Source: Candidatus Zixiibacteriota bacterium
Lineage (GTDB): Bacteria; RBG-13-66-14; B26-G2; WVWN01
Assembly (NCBI GenBank): GCA_030613505.1
Contig: JAUWLW010000079.1
Coordinates: 1 to 6,299, forward strand
Direction of reading: 5' to 3'
Length of the DNA: 6,299 bases
Below, piece by piece: positions 1-5,552 of the stretch. Both the position numbers and the translations under genes were made by a program. A model generated the notes under the pieces. It was not told where the DNA came from. It was given only the letters and a program-made list of their open reading frames with translations, and searched no databases. Position 1 is the first letter of the stretch. Each line of letters starts with the position of its first letter.

Positions 1-554
1 GGGGCCGTGACGCATCCGAACGTCAGATAATCGTCGAGGGCCTCGGCGTCTACCGCGCGGTCAACGCCGGGGCATACGAGCAGGGACTTTAGTTCCGAGG
101 CGAAATAGAACCGGTCCTTTACCCAAGTATAATAGAGGGGTTTTACCCCCAGCCGGTCGCGGGCCACGAACCACGTCGCCCCGTCCCAAACCGCCAACGC
201 GAAAATACCGCGCAACTTTTCGACGCAGCCGTACCCCAGGTCTTCGTAAAGGTGGGCTATGACCTCGGCGTCGGCCTTCGTCCGGAAGCGGTGCCCTTTC
301 TTCTCGAGCTCGCGCCGCAGTTCGCGGAAGTTATATATCTCGCCGTCGAAGACAACCGTAACGGCGGCGTCCTCGCTACTCACCGGCCGCCGACCGGTAT
401 GCCCGCCGATAATTTCCAGGCGGCTCATCCCGAGGCCTACCCGCCCGCTGGTAAAAGTTCCGCTGTCGTCTGGGCCGCCGCGCGCGAGGACCTCGCACAT
501 CTCATCCAAGAGGCGCGTATCGCCGTCGTTATAAAAGCCACAGATGCCGGACAT
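1..554 (-). CDS. AsnB-family asparagine synthetase-like protein, N-terminal half (partial, runs off left edge)
   Basis: This is the first 184 codons of a class II (Ntn-type) glutamine amidotransferase domain as found in glutamine-hydrolysing asparagine synthetases. Visible landmarks are MSGICGFY (residues 1-8), GGPDDSG (26-32), the loop with SRLEII (44-49), FDGEIYN (69-75), ADAEVI (94-99), ARDRLGVKPLYY near 140, FASELKSLL near 160 and a DDYLTFG segment at the edge. The ATP-dependent synthetase domain would follow beyond position 1. Two catalytic positions are unusual. Residue 2, which is the N-terminal nucleophile Cys in active enzymes, is Ser. The Asn of the NGE motif is Asp (D70). The Arg of the RLSI motif (R45) and the Asp of the SD-EVI motif (D95) are kept. 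Start 554 is chosen because it places MSGICG where MCGICG stands in the family. An in-frame ATG at 608 would add 18 residues, and neither start has a clear ribosome binding site. The family call is firm. The substrate is open, and an ammonia-dependent or non-asparagine amide-forming role is possible. Confidence 0.88.
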   Translation of the reverse strand, partial: MSGICGFYNDGDTRLLDEMCEVLARGGPDDSGTFTSGRVGLGMSRLEIIGGHTGRRPVSSEDAAVTVVFDGEIYNFRELRRELEKKGHRFRTKADAEVIAHLYEDLGYGCVEKLRGIFALAVWDGATWFVARDRLGVKPLYYTWVKDRFYFASELKSLLVCPGVDRAVDAEALDDYLTFGCVTA

Positions 555-570
555 AAAGGCTACCGCTTTT

Positions 571-757
571 TCAGGGCGCTTCGCTAAAATACCGGTGTAT
601 TCTCTCATCGTGCAGCAAGTATAAACGCCCAAAATTAACCAACTTGCCGGGGACTTTATACGTATTCGATATCACTACCGACGGCGAGACCGGCCCCTCC
701 CGCGGGATCATCCCGGTCCCGAACTGAAATAGTAGGTTGAAATTCCAAAGCGCAAGT
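571..757 (-). pseudogene. Gene remnant next to the IS, possibly an HsdS TRD fragment
   Basis: Just outside the left end of the IS, one minus-strand frame stays open for 61 codons and has the G/C-rich third positions typical of real genes here. Its peptide contains FGTGMIPREGPVSPSV, then a segment with LYLLHDERIHRYFSEAP before a TGA at 571-573. A G-x-x-P-x-x-G-x-VSP stretch followed some 20 residues later by an LL...IHRY helix is reminiscent, from memory, of one class of Type I specificity-subunit TRDs. I cannot confirm this without a search. It has no start of its own: the open frame continues into the IS end, where a GTG at 801 would add 15 IS-encoded residues. It may be the far side of the interrupted hsdS, part of another S gene, or an unrelated fragment. 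Coding origin is more likely than the family name. Confidence 0.35.
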
Positions 758-770
758 TGACCTGCCCCCA
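758..770. repeat. Left terminal inverted repeat of the IS3-family element
   Basis: TGACCTGCCCCCA pairs with the complement of 2027-2039, read as TGACCTGACCCCCA, with one extra A on the right copy. After a diverged middle the two ends match again at GTTAC (791-795 and the complement of 2001-2005), about 36 bp in. This repeat lies downstream of orfB, so it is the distal (right-hand) IR in transposase orientation. Confidence 0.85.
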
Positions 771-825
771 TTCTTAGTACCACAGTTAAAGTTACTCGCA
801 CAGCCTATTTATCCCCTCATTAGCG

Positions 826-1647
826 CTAATTCGCGGAACTGGCAAGCAGCGGTTCGAACGCCTCGGGCGCCGGGGGCCGGTAGTTCAACGCGCTGTGGGG
901 ACGCACCTCATTATACTCCCGCCGCCAACGATCCGTCAAGACCCTAGCCTCCAACACCGTATCCAGCAGCTCGCGGTTCAGGAACTCCTCGCGGAACTTC
1001 CCGTTGAAAGACTCGATGTAGCCGTTCTCCCAGGGGCTGCCGGGCTCGATATACAGGGTCCTCACCCCTACCCGTGCCAGCCACCCGCGTACCGCCCGCG
1101 CCGTGAACTCCGGGCCGTTGTCGGAGCGGATATGGGCCGGGACGCCGCGCCTTAAAAACAGCTGCGCCAGGCGGTGTAGTACGTCCTGGGCCGTGAACCT
1201 CCTGCCCGCGTCTATGGCCAGGCACTCCCGCGTATACTCGTCGAGGATCGTCAGGAGGCGGAGGGGCAGGCCGTCGCTCGTCCGGGCGCTCAAGAAGTCG
1301 TAGCTCCATACGTGGTTCTTACGCTGCGGCCGGAGGCGGAGGCACGAACCGTCGGTCAGCCACAGACGTCGCCGCGGCCTTTGCCGGCGGGGGACTTTCA
1401 GCCCCTCCGCCCGCCAAAGGCGCTCCACCCGCTTGTGGTTAACGCTCCACCCCTCCCGCCGCAACAGCGCCGTAACGCGCCGGTATCCGTAGCGGCCGTA
1501 CTGCGTGGCCAGCCGGACAATATCCTGCACCAACCGCTCCTCCTCCTCGTCTTCCCTCGGCCGGTACCGTTGGGTAGACCGCGACTGCCCGAGAACCCGG
1601 CACATACGACGTTCGGAGACCGACAGCTCGCCTCTCACCTGTGCCAC
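826..1647 (-). CDS. IS3-family transposase OrfB (DDE integrase-core domain)
   Basis: This is the catalytic part of the transposase, which cuts and joins IS ends through the figure-eight and circle pathway known for IS3 elements. Counted from the GTG at 1647 it has 273 residues. An N-terminal HTH_21-like region covers roughly 35-95 (GRYGYRRVTALL) and the RNase H-fold integrase core roughly 110-265. The DDE triad is D117 (SYDFL), D176 (RSDNG) and E212 (GYIESFNGKF), with exactly 35 residues between the second D and E. The C-terminus has the usual VRPHSALNYRPPAPEAF. The frame is open upstream through 1683 and beyond, encoding an AKLTSPAKRRQAV stretch normal for this family. The natural product is therefore probably an OrfA-OrfB fusion made by -1 frameshifting rather than a protein starting at 1647. 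No strong ribosome binding site precedes the GTG. Confidence 0.93.
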   Translation of the reverse strand: MAQVRGELSVSERRMCRVLGQSRSTQRYRPREDEEEERLVQDIVRLATQYGRYGYRRVTALLRREGWSVNHKRVERLWRAEGLKVPRRQRPRRRLWLTDGSCLRLRPQRKNHVWSYDFLSARTSDGLPLRLLTILDEYTRECLAIDAGRRFTAQDVLHRLAQLFLRRGVPAHIRSDNGPEFTARAVRGWLARVGVRTLYIEPGSPWENGYIESFNGKFREEFLNRELLDTVLEARVLTDRWRREYNEVRPHSALNYRPPAPEAFEPLLASSAN

Positions 1648-1650
1648 CGC

Positions 1651-1697
1651 CTGACGCCGTTTGGCCGGGCTCGTCAGTTTCGCGAGGCGGCCTCCTT
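1651..1697 (-). other. Probable -1 programmed frameshift region joining orfA and orfB
   Basis: orfB lies in the -1 frame relative to orfA. Around the orfA stop (TGA, 1674-1676) three elements line up on the minus strand. A Shine-Dalgarno-like AAGGAGG lies at 1697-1691. A possible slip stretch GCGAAAC lies at 1683-1677. A perfect 6-bp stem, CTGACG (1677-1672) with CGTCAG (1656-1651), encloses a 15-nt loop and spans the stop codon. An upstream SD and a downstream stem-loop are known stimulators of -1 frameshifting in dnaX and in IS3 elements. The slip stretch is not a classical A-AAA-AAG heptamer, and the stem starts unusually close to it, so the exact slip codon is uncertain. Confidence 0.5.
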
Positions 1698-1949
1698 CAG
1701 GATCTGGTTGTCCAACGACAGCTCGGCGACCAGCTTCTTGAGCCGGGCGTTCTCGTTCTCGAGCTGCTTCAGCCGCTGGGCCTGATCCACCCTCATCCCG
1801 CCGTACTCCCGCCGCCAGCGATAGTACGTCGTCTTCGTCACGTCTATCCTACGGCATACCTCCTCCAGGGCTACTCCCTGGCTCAGCAGCACCTCGGCTT
1901 CCCGGAGGTTCCCGATGATCTCCTCGGCCTTGAACTTCTTCGCCGGCAT
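1674..1949 (-). CDS. IS3-family transposase OrfA (HTH DNA-binding protein)
   Basis: This 91-residue protein begins MPAKKFKAEEIIGNLREAE. It carries a helix-turn-helix at about residues 20-50 (GVALEEVCRRIDVTKTTYYRW) and a leucine-zipper-like helix at about 58-85 (QRLKQLENENARLKKLVAEL), which in IS3 elements mediates multimer formation and binding to the IS ends. The ATG at 1949 is preceded by AGGAGG at 1963-1958 with 8 nt spacing, so the start is well supported. On its own OrfA usually acts as a regulator, and frameshifting into orfB gives the active transposase. Confidence 0.92.
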   Translation of the reverse strand: MPAKKFKAEEIIGNLREAEVLLSQGVALEEVCRRIDVTKTTYYRWRREYGGMRVDQAQRLKQLENENARLKKLVAELSLDNQILKEAASRN

Positions 1950-1957
1950 TGTCCTGA

Positions 1958-1963
1958 CCTCCT
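1958..1963 (-). promoter_or_regulatory. Ribosome binding site of orfA
   Basis: A full AGGAGG on the minus strand, 8 nt before the ATG at 1949, fixes the orfA start. Confidence 0.8.
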
Positions 1964-1993
1964 GATTATGCTACCCTGGTTCGGGTCCAGCTA

Positions 1994-2791
1994 CTAAATA
2001 GTAACATACCAACTGGACCAGTTTTTGGGGGTCAGGTCACTACCGCTTTTATAATAATCGAAATATTTCGTGTATTCGAAACCCGCTAACTTCGTTACGA
2101 AAGCACAATCGCCGAGCTTTTTTACTAACCACTTTCCCACGTTACTACTCTCCCTTAACCGCCCCTCCTCATCCACGCCGCGCGTCAAGAGGTCGTGGAG
2201 GAGGCCCCGCTTCACCATCTTGAGCTTGGCGATGAGCTCGTCAGTTTTGCGGATGGCCTCGTCCGCGGCGTCGAGGATTTCGGCTATGCGGCGTTGTTCA
2301 AATACCGGAGGTGCGGTTATCGTAATAGACCGGAGCCGTGGAACTTGAATAGTACTTATCGTAGTTGCTGAAGATACCGAAACCAAACAGTTTTGGAACA
2401 AATCGGAACTAAGTAAATGTCTCGCCCATCCGGGTTCGATAAGCGCTTTATTAAATTGCATACGAATCAAATTAGCAGTAATAACAGCCCCCTCCAAGGT
2501 TTCAGGGATTACCGCTACTTTCCCCATAGTACCTCGAACCGACATTACAAAATCTCCCGTTTTTAACCTAACCCTCGGGAATGCACTCGCCGTATTTTCG
2601 GAAACGTAACGAAATAACGCCCGGTCTAAATTTAGAACCCCATTCTCTTTAATAAGTTCCGGGCGTATTTCCGGGACTCCATCCTCGACATAATCGATAT
2701 TATAATATGTAGGGTAACGGTATAATTCAGTACAACAATCCCCGAAGGAGTATACTTCCCAAGAATCAGGTATTATAGCTTTATTCTGCAT
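1994..2791 (-). CDS. hsdS: Type I restriction-modification specificity subunit HsdS, truncated by the IS
   Basis: HsdS sets the DNA sequence recognised by the M2S methyltransferase and R2M2S nuclease. Here it has 265 residues, against roughly 400 or more for a normal two-domain S. TRD1 covers about residues 8-165: it opens with [11 protein letters not shown], has [20 protein letters not shown] in the middle and ends at TAPPVFEQ. The central conserved helix spacer is at about 162-213 ([20 protein letters not shown], then [20 protein letters not shown]). TRD2 begins near 218 ([10 protein letters not shown]) and stops at residue 250. Residues 251-265 and the TAG are read from the IS terminal repeat. 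The start overlaps the hsdM stop by 11 nt, with AAGGA (2804-2800) 8 nt upstream, which suggests translational coupling. Base composition is mosaic: TRD1 and TRD2 are AT-rich and the spacer GC-rich. It may be dead, or a half-S that works as a dimer. Confidence 0.9.
   Translation of the reverse strand: MQNKAIIPDSWEVYSFGDCCTELYRYPTYYNIDYVEDGVPEIRPELIKENGVLNLDRALFRYVSENTASAFPRVRLKTGDFVMSVRGTMGKVAVIPETLEGAVITANLIRMQFNKALIEPGWARHLLSSDLFQNCLVSVSSATTISTIQVPRLRSITITAPPVFEQRRIAEILDAADEAIRKTDELIAKLKMVKRGLLHDLLTRGVDEEGRLRESSNVGKWLVKKLGDCAFVTKLAGFEYTKYFDYYKSGSDLTPKNWSSWYVTI
2027..2039. repeat. Right terminal inverted repeat of the IS3-family element
   Basis: GGGGGTCAGGTCA is the inverted partner of 758-770. 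It lies upstream of orfA. Read on the minus strand, this end also codes: hsdS translation passes through it and takes its last 15 residues and stop codon from the IS. A short palindrome, AACTGG-A-CCAGTT (2011-2023), lies directly inside the repeat. Confidence 0.85.
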
Positions 2792-5201
2792 ATCCTATTT
2801 CCTTATCATATCGGTCCATACCGGCAACGGTTTCCTCCCTCTTCGCTTCGATATCCCTTAGCGTTACCTTATACTTATCCCACCAGTTCTCGACGGCGGC
2901 GACGACGAGCTTGCGGCCTTCCGCAACGTACCGGCCGAGCGTAGCCGCCAGGCCCTCCTCGAAGATATCAAGCACGAGCTCCCGGCCCTCCTCGGCGCTC
3001 AACGCCGCGCGCCTATCCTCCAGCCGGGCGACGAGCTCCCGCTCGAGTTGTTTGACTTCCTTCCTCGCCCGCCGGATCTCGGCCCTGAGCTCCTTCAGCT
3101 CGGCTTCGGATAACGCCTCCTCCGGTTCCTCGGCCTCTTCCTCCTCGTTCTCCGACGGAGGTACCTGCGCCGCGGCGAGGCGGGCCTCCAGCTCGGCCCT
3201 CGTCGCCTCGGCCTGCGCCAGTTGTGCCAGGTACTCGTAAAGGAGCTTTTGGACGAGCCGGTCCTCGGTCGGGTCGGCGTTCGGCCCGTCGCGGCCGTCC
3301 TCCCCCACCGCGGCTTTCACCGTTGCCACCCAACCGTCGAGGAGGCCGTCGAAGCCCTGCGCGGCGAGGGTCTTGAGGTCGAACTGCGCTTCGTTCCACC
3401 ACGAGGCGAAGACGCCGGCGACCTTGAACCGGTCGAGTAAGCCTACGGGTTTGAGCGCCTCCTCAAATGACCCGATCAACTCCCGCCGGGCGACCATTAG
3501 GTCCTTCGTCTCGGGAAGCGAGGCGAGGCGCTCGCGCGCCCCTTTCCACCACCGCCGGAAGGCCTCATTTAACTCTTCCTCGCGGCCGCGGACGCCGTCG
3601 TGCGTCTCGACGACCTCTTTAATTTGGCTCCGCTCGGTAAGACCGGGCGCGAAGTCGAAATACCGCTCGTCGCGCTCGACGAAGACCGCGGCCGGGTCGA
3701 AGCCGTGGGCTTCGAAGAGCTCGCGCTGGGCCTCCACTTCGGCCTTGGGGACGCCGCCCACCAAATGCGCGCGGACGTCGTGGAGCTCCGGCGGCGGCAA
3801 GTTGTCGGCGTAACGGCGTATGTTGAGGTTGAAATCTTCCTGCTTGAGGTCGGCGAGGGTAACGACCGCGGCGTAACCCGGGACGTCGGCGAAGCGGTTG
3901 AAGGTCGAAAATATCTTCTCGATATGTTCAGACCGAAGGTAGTTCTGCGCCCGGCCGGCGTAGTACTCCGCGTCGGCGTTAATGAACAGCACCTTGCCCT
4001 GGCGGCTCTTGGCCTTCGACCCTTTGGCCCGAAGGATGAGAATGCAGGCCGGGATGCCGGAGCCGTAGAAGAGGTTAGACGGGAGGCCGATGACGGCCTC
4101 CAACAAATCGTCCTCGACTATTCCCGCGCGTATATCCCTCTCGGCGCCGCCGCGGAAGAGAACGCCGTGGGGCATAACGGTGGCGACCATCCCGTCCGGC
4201 CTGAGAACGGCGAGCATATGCTGGACGAACATCAGGTCGGCCTTCTTGCCACCCTCCGGGCACCAGCCGTACCGGAACCGTTCCTGGAACTTCATCCCGT
4301 CGCGGCTGTAGTTCTGGCTGAAAGGCGGATTCGTGATGACGCGGTTAAACCGCATCAACTCGCCGCCGTCGAGGTGGAGCGGGTTGGCAAGCGTATCGTC
4401 GTTCTCAACGCCGGCGTCGGCAATGCCGTGGAGGATCATATTCATCTTGCAAATCGACCACACGCCGCCGTTATTGTCTTGGCCGTAAAGCGCCAAGTCG
4501 CGCGGGTCGCCGCCTCGTTCCTCGACGTATTGCCGGCTTTGGATGAGCATACCGCCGGAGCCGCAGCAGGGGTCGTAAATACGCATCCCCTCCGCCGGCG
4601 CGAGTAGCAGCACCATTAGCCGTACGACGTCGCGGGGCGTGTAGAACTCGCCGCCCTTCTTGCCGGCGGAGTCGGCGAACTGTTTGATGAGGTACTCGTA
4701 CGCGGCGCCGAGGAGGTCGGGGAACTCGAAGTTATCGTTGGTGAGGCGATGCCGGCTGAAATGCATAATAAGGTCGCGGAGTTTCTTATCCGAAAGCCGC
4801 GTTTTCCCAGCTTGCCGAGTAAAGCTAATATGTCGCAGTACGCCTTCTAAAACGGGGTTATCATCTTCTAATTCGCCGAGTGCTTTGTTCAAACCATCGC
4901 CTACGTCGGCGTGGATCTCGTCGCGGATATATTGCCACCGGGCGCGTTCGGGCACGAAGAAATCGTCGGCGTAAGCGACTTTTCTATCGGCCCGTTTTTC
5001 GGCTTCGGCCCGCGTGCGCCCCCGCTTCAGCTGCTCGTCAATGATCCGTTCACGTTTCTGATCGAACGCGTCCGAACAACGCTTTAGGAACAACATCCCG
5101 AAGATGTACTCCTTAAACTCGGAGGCGTCCATCTTGCCGCGGAGGATATCCGCGGCGGCGAAGAGGTGTCGCTCGAGTTGGGGGAGGGTTAGCTTGGCCA
5201 T
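2781..5201 (-). CDS. hsdM: Type I restriction-modification DNA methyltransferase subunit HsdM
   Basis: This N6-adenine methyltransferase uses S-adenosylmethionine and pairs with HsdS. It has 806 residues, longer than the roughly 500 of classical HsdM. The N-terminal HsdM helical domain covers about 1-150 ([20 protein letters not shown]). The catalytic N6-MTase domain covers about 155-470, with [10 protein letters not shown] at 184-193, SAM-binding motif I DPCCGSGG at 210-217 and catalytic motif IV NPPF at 291-294. A helical C-terminal extension at about 520-806 carries an acidic stretch near 684-698 ([15 protein letters not shown]) and Lys/Arg/Glu-rich coiled-coil sequence at about 655-735. 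Start 5201 is preferred over an in-frame ATG at 5231 because AGAGGT sits 9 nt before it, the domain normally begins [10 protein letters not shown], and the upstream ATG has no ribosome binding site. The gene overlaps hsdS. No hsdR is in the window, so whether DNA is cut cannot be judged here. Confidence 0.95.
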   Translation of the reverse strand: MAKLTLPQLERHLFAAADILRGKMDASEFKEYIFGMLFLKRCSDAFDQKRERIIDEQLKRGRTRAEAEKRADRKVAYADDFFVPERARWQYIRDEIHADVGDGLNKALGELEDDNPVLEGVLRHISFTRQAGKTRLSDKKLRDLIMHFSRHRLTNDNFEFPDLLGAAYEYLIKQFADSAGKKGGEFYTPRDVVRLMVLLLAPAEGMRIYDPCCGSGGMLIQSRQYVEERGGDPRDLALYGQDNNGGVWSICKMNMILHGIADAGVENDDTLANPLHLDGGELMRFNRVITNPPFSQNYSRDGMKFQERFRYGWCPEGGKKADLMFVQHMLAVLRPDGMVATVMPHGVLFRGGAERDIRAGIVEDDLLEAVIGLPSNLFYGSGIPACILILRAKGSKAKSRQGKVLFINADAEYYAGRAQNYLRSEHIEKIFSTFNRFADVPGYAAVVTLADLKQEDFNLNIRRYADNLPPPELHDVRAHLVGGVPKAEVEAQRELFEAHGFDPAAVFVERDERYFDFAPGLTERSQIKEVVETHDGVRGREEELNEAFRRWWKGARERLASLPETKDLMVARRELIGSFEEALKPVGLLDRFKVAGVFASWWNEAQFDLKTLAAQGFDGLLDGWVATVKAAVGEDGRDGPNADPTEDRLVQKLLYEYLAQLAQAEATRAELEARLAAAQVPPSENEEEEAEEPEEALSEAELKELRAEIRRARKEVKQLERELVARLEDRRAALSAEEGRELVLDIFEEGLAATLGRYVAEGRKLVVAAVENWWDKYKVTLRDIEAKREETVAGMDRYDKEIGYAE

Positions 5202-5210
5202 TAGCAAACT

Positions 5211-5216
5211 ACCTCT
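5211..5216 (-). promoter_or_regulatory. Ribosome binding site of hsdM
   Basis: AGAGGT on the minus strand lies 9 nt before the ATG at 5201 and decides between the two possible ATG starts. Its first two bases are also the last two of the TAG stop of the upstream short frame, so a ribosome finishing there would sit on the hsdM start. Confidence 0.65.
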
Positions 5217-5355
5217 ACTTAGGGAGGGCATATATTACAAAAACCGCGACTGCGAAAAAACCGCCCCGGCTTACGCCGATGGGCGGCGGATTCGTTTGTA
5301 TATAAATTTCAGAGGCGACCTCGCAAAGCCCAGCCGTTTCCTCCTCCCCGTTCAT
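5215..5355 (-). CDS. Possible 46-codon leader frame upstream of hsdM
   Basis: A frame from ATG 5355 to TAG 5215-5217 would encode 46 residues beginning [13 protein letters not shown], with a PPP at 23-25 and a hydrophobic tail [12 protein letters not shown] at 33-44. Its ATG lies at about the position where the upstream promoter should start transcription, so it would be translated without a leader or barely at all. It runs through the terminator hairpin (codons about 23-34) and ends 13 nt before hsdM. The frame is also open further upstream, to 5430, so the openness itself is weak evidence. It may be a regulatory leader peptide or chance. I know no homologue. Confidence 0.22.
   Translation of the reverse strand: MNGEEETAGLCEVASEIYIQTNPPPIGVSRGGFFAVAVFVIYALPK
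5255..5286 (-). terminator. Intrinsic terminator or attenuator hairpin in the hsdM leader
   Basis: On the minus strand CCGCCC (5286-5281) pairs with GGGCGG (5266-5261). After a 2-nt AT bulge, CGGC (5278-5275) pairs with GCCG (5270-5267) across a GTAA tetraloop (5274-5271), and TTTTTT (5260-5255) follows directly. This has every part of a rho-independent terminator. It lies between the promoter and hsdM rather than after a gene, so it would either stop transcription before hsdM under some conditions or define a short RNA of about 100 nt. Confidence 0.75.
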
Positions 5356-5361
5356 ATCCGC

Positions 5362-5390
5362 ATTGTAGTCACGTACGCAACAGTAGTCAA
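5362..5390 (-). promoter_or_regulatory. Sigma70-type promoter for the hsdMS leader
   Basis: On the minus strand the -35 box TTGACT (5390-5385) and -10 box TACAAT (5367-5362) are separated by exactly 17 bp, each one base from consensus. The predicted start of transcription is near 5355. A CGTACG palindrome (5377-5372) lies in the spacer; I cannot say whether it binds anything. No other minus-strand gene start lies between here and hsdM except the short leader frame. Confidence 0.7.
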
Positions 5391-5435
5391 GTTTTTTTAC
5401 ACCGAGTCTGTAGGAGGGCCGCCCGCGCATTTTAC

Positions 5436-5552
5436 TTAAGACGGCTTTGTGCAGCTCTCGCCGCGCACTACCGCGACGATTTCGCCGGCCACGTCGCGCA
5501 ACAACGACACAGCCGTCTCGTCGTCTTTTTCGTCCGCAAGCTCTATCTCCAA
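5436..5552 (-). CDS. Small protein of unknown function (38 aa)
   Basis: The frame from TTG 5552 to TAA 5436-5438 reads LEIELADEKDDETAVSLLRD and on to VAGEIVAVVRGESCTKPS. Third codon positions are about 76 percent G/C by my count (29 of 38), like real genes here, so it is probably coding although short. It overlaps the 3' end of the preceding frame by 10 nt (TTGGAGATAG shared) and lies in its -1 frame. It could be a coupled small gene, or the displaced C-terminus of the preceding protein after a frame change. GGGG lies just before the TTG but too close for an ideal ribosome binding site. It is acidic in its first half. I do not recognise the family. Confidence 0.4.
   Translation of the reverse strand: MEIELADEKDDETAVSLLRDVAGEIVAVVRGESCTKPS

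Larger units (their letters stand above)
758..2039 (-). mobile_element. Complete IS3-family insertion sequence (1282 bp, IS407-like organisation)
   Basis: The element has two overlapping transposase frames (orfA then orfB in the -1 frame) between terminal inverted repeats beginning TGACCTG. Its size, the HTH orfA and the DDE orfB with a D-35-E spacing are standard for IS3. The orfA and orfB wording, with LENENARLKKLVAELSLDNQ in orfA and SPWENGYIESFNGKFREEFL in orfB, resembles the IS407 group, though that subgroup call comes from memory. Both frames are intact, so the copy could be active. The bases just outside are AAGT on the left (754-757) and CTAC on the right (2040-2043), so no 3-4 bp target duplication is visible. 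The right end sits inside hsdS. Confidence 0.93.

Noticed and set aside
252-587. Plus-strand frames of 91 and 111 codons at the left edge
   Set aside because: They are antisense to the asnB-like gene, whose family motifs are unmistakable on the minus strand.
700-757. IS-borne outward promoter driving the asnB-like gene
   Set aside because: The best candidate, TTGCGC with TACTAT, has a 15-bp spacer and a poor -35 box.
3600-4607. Plus-strand open frame of 335 codons
   Set aside because: It lies entirely antisense to the hsdM methyltransferase core, which has clear motifs. Long antisense frames are expected from the biased third codon position, and the peptide shows no family features.
5224-5250. 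Second promoter (TAATAT -10 box) between the terminator and hsdM
   Set aside because: The -10 box is fair, but no acceptable -35 box or properly spaced extended -10 is present.
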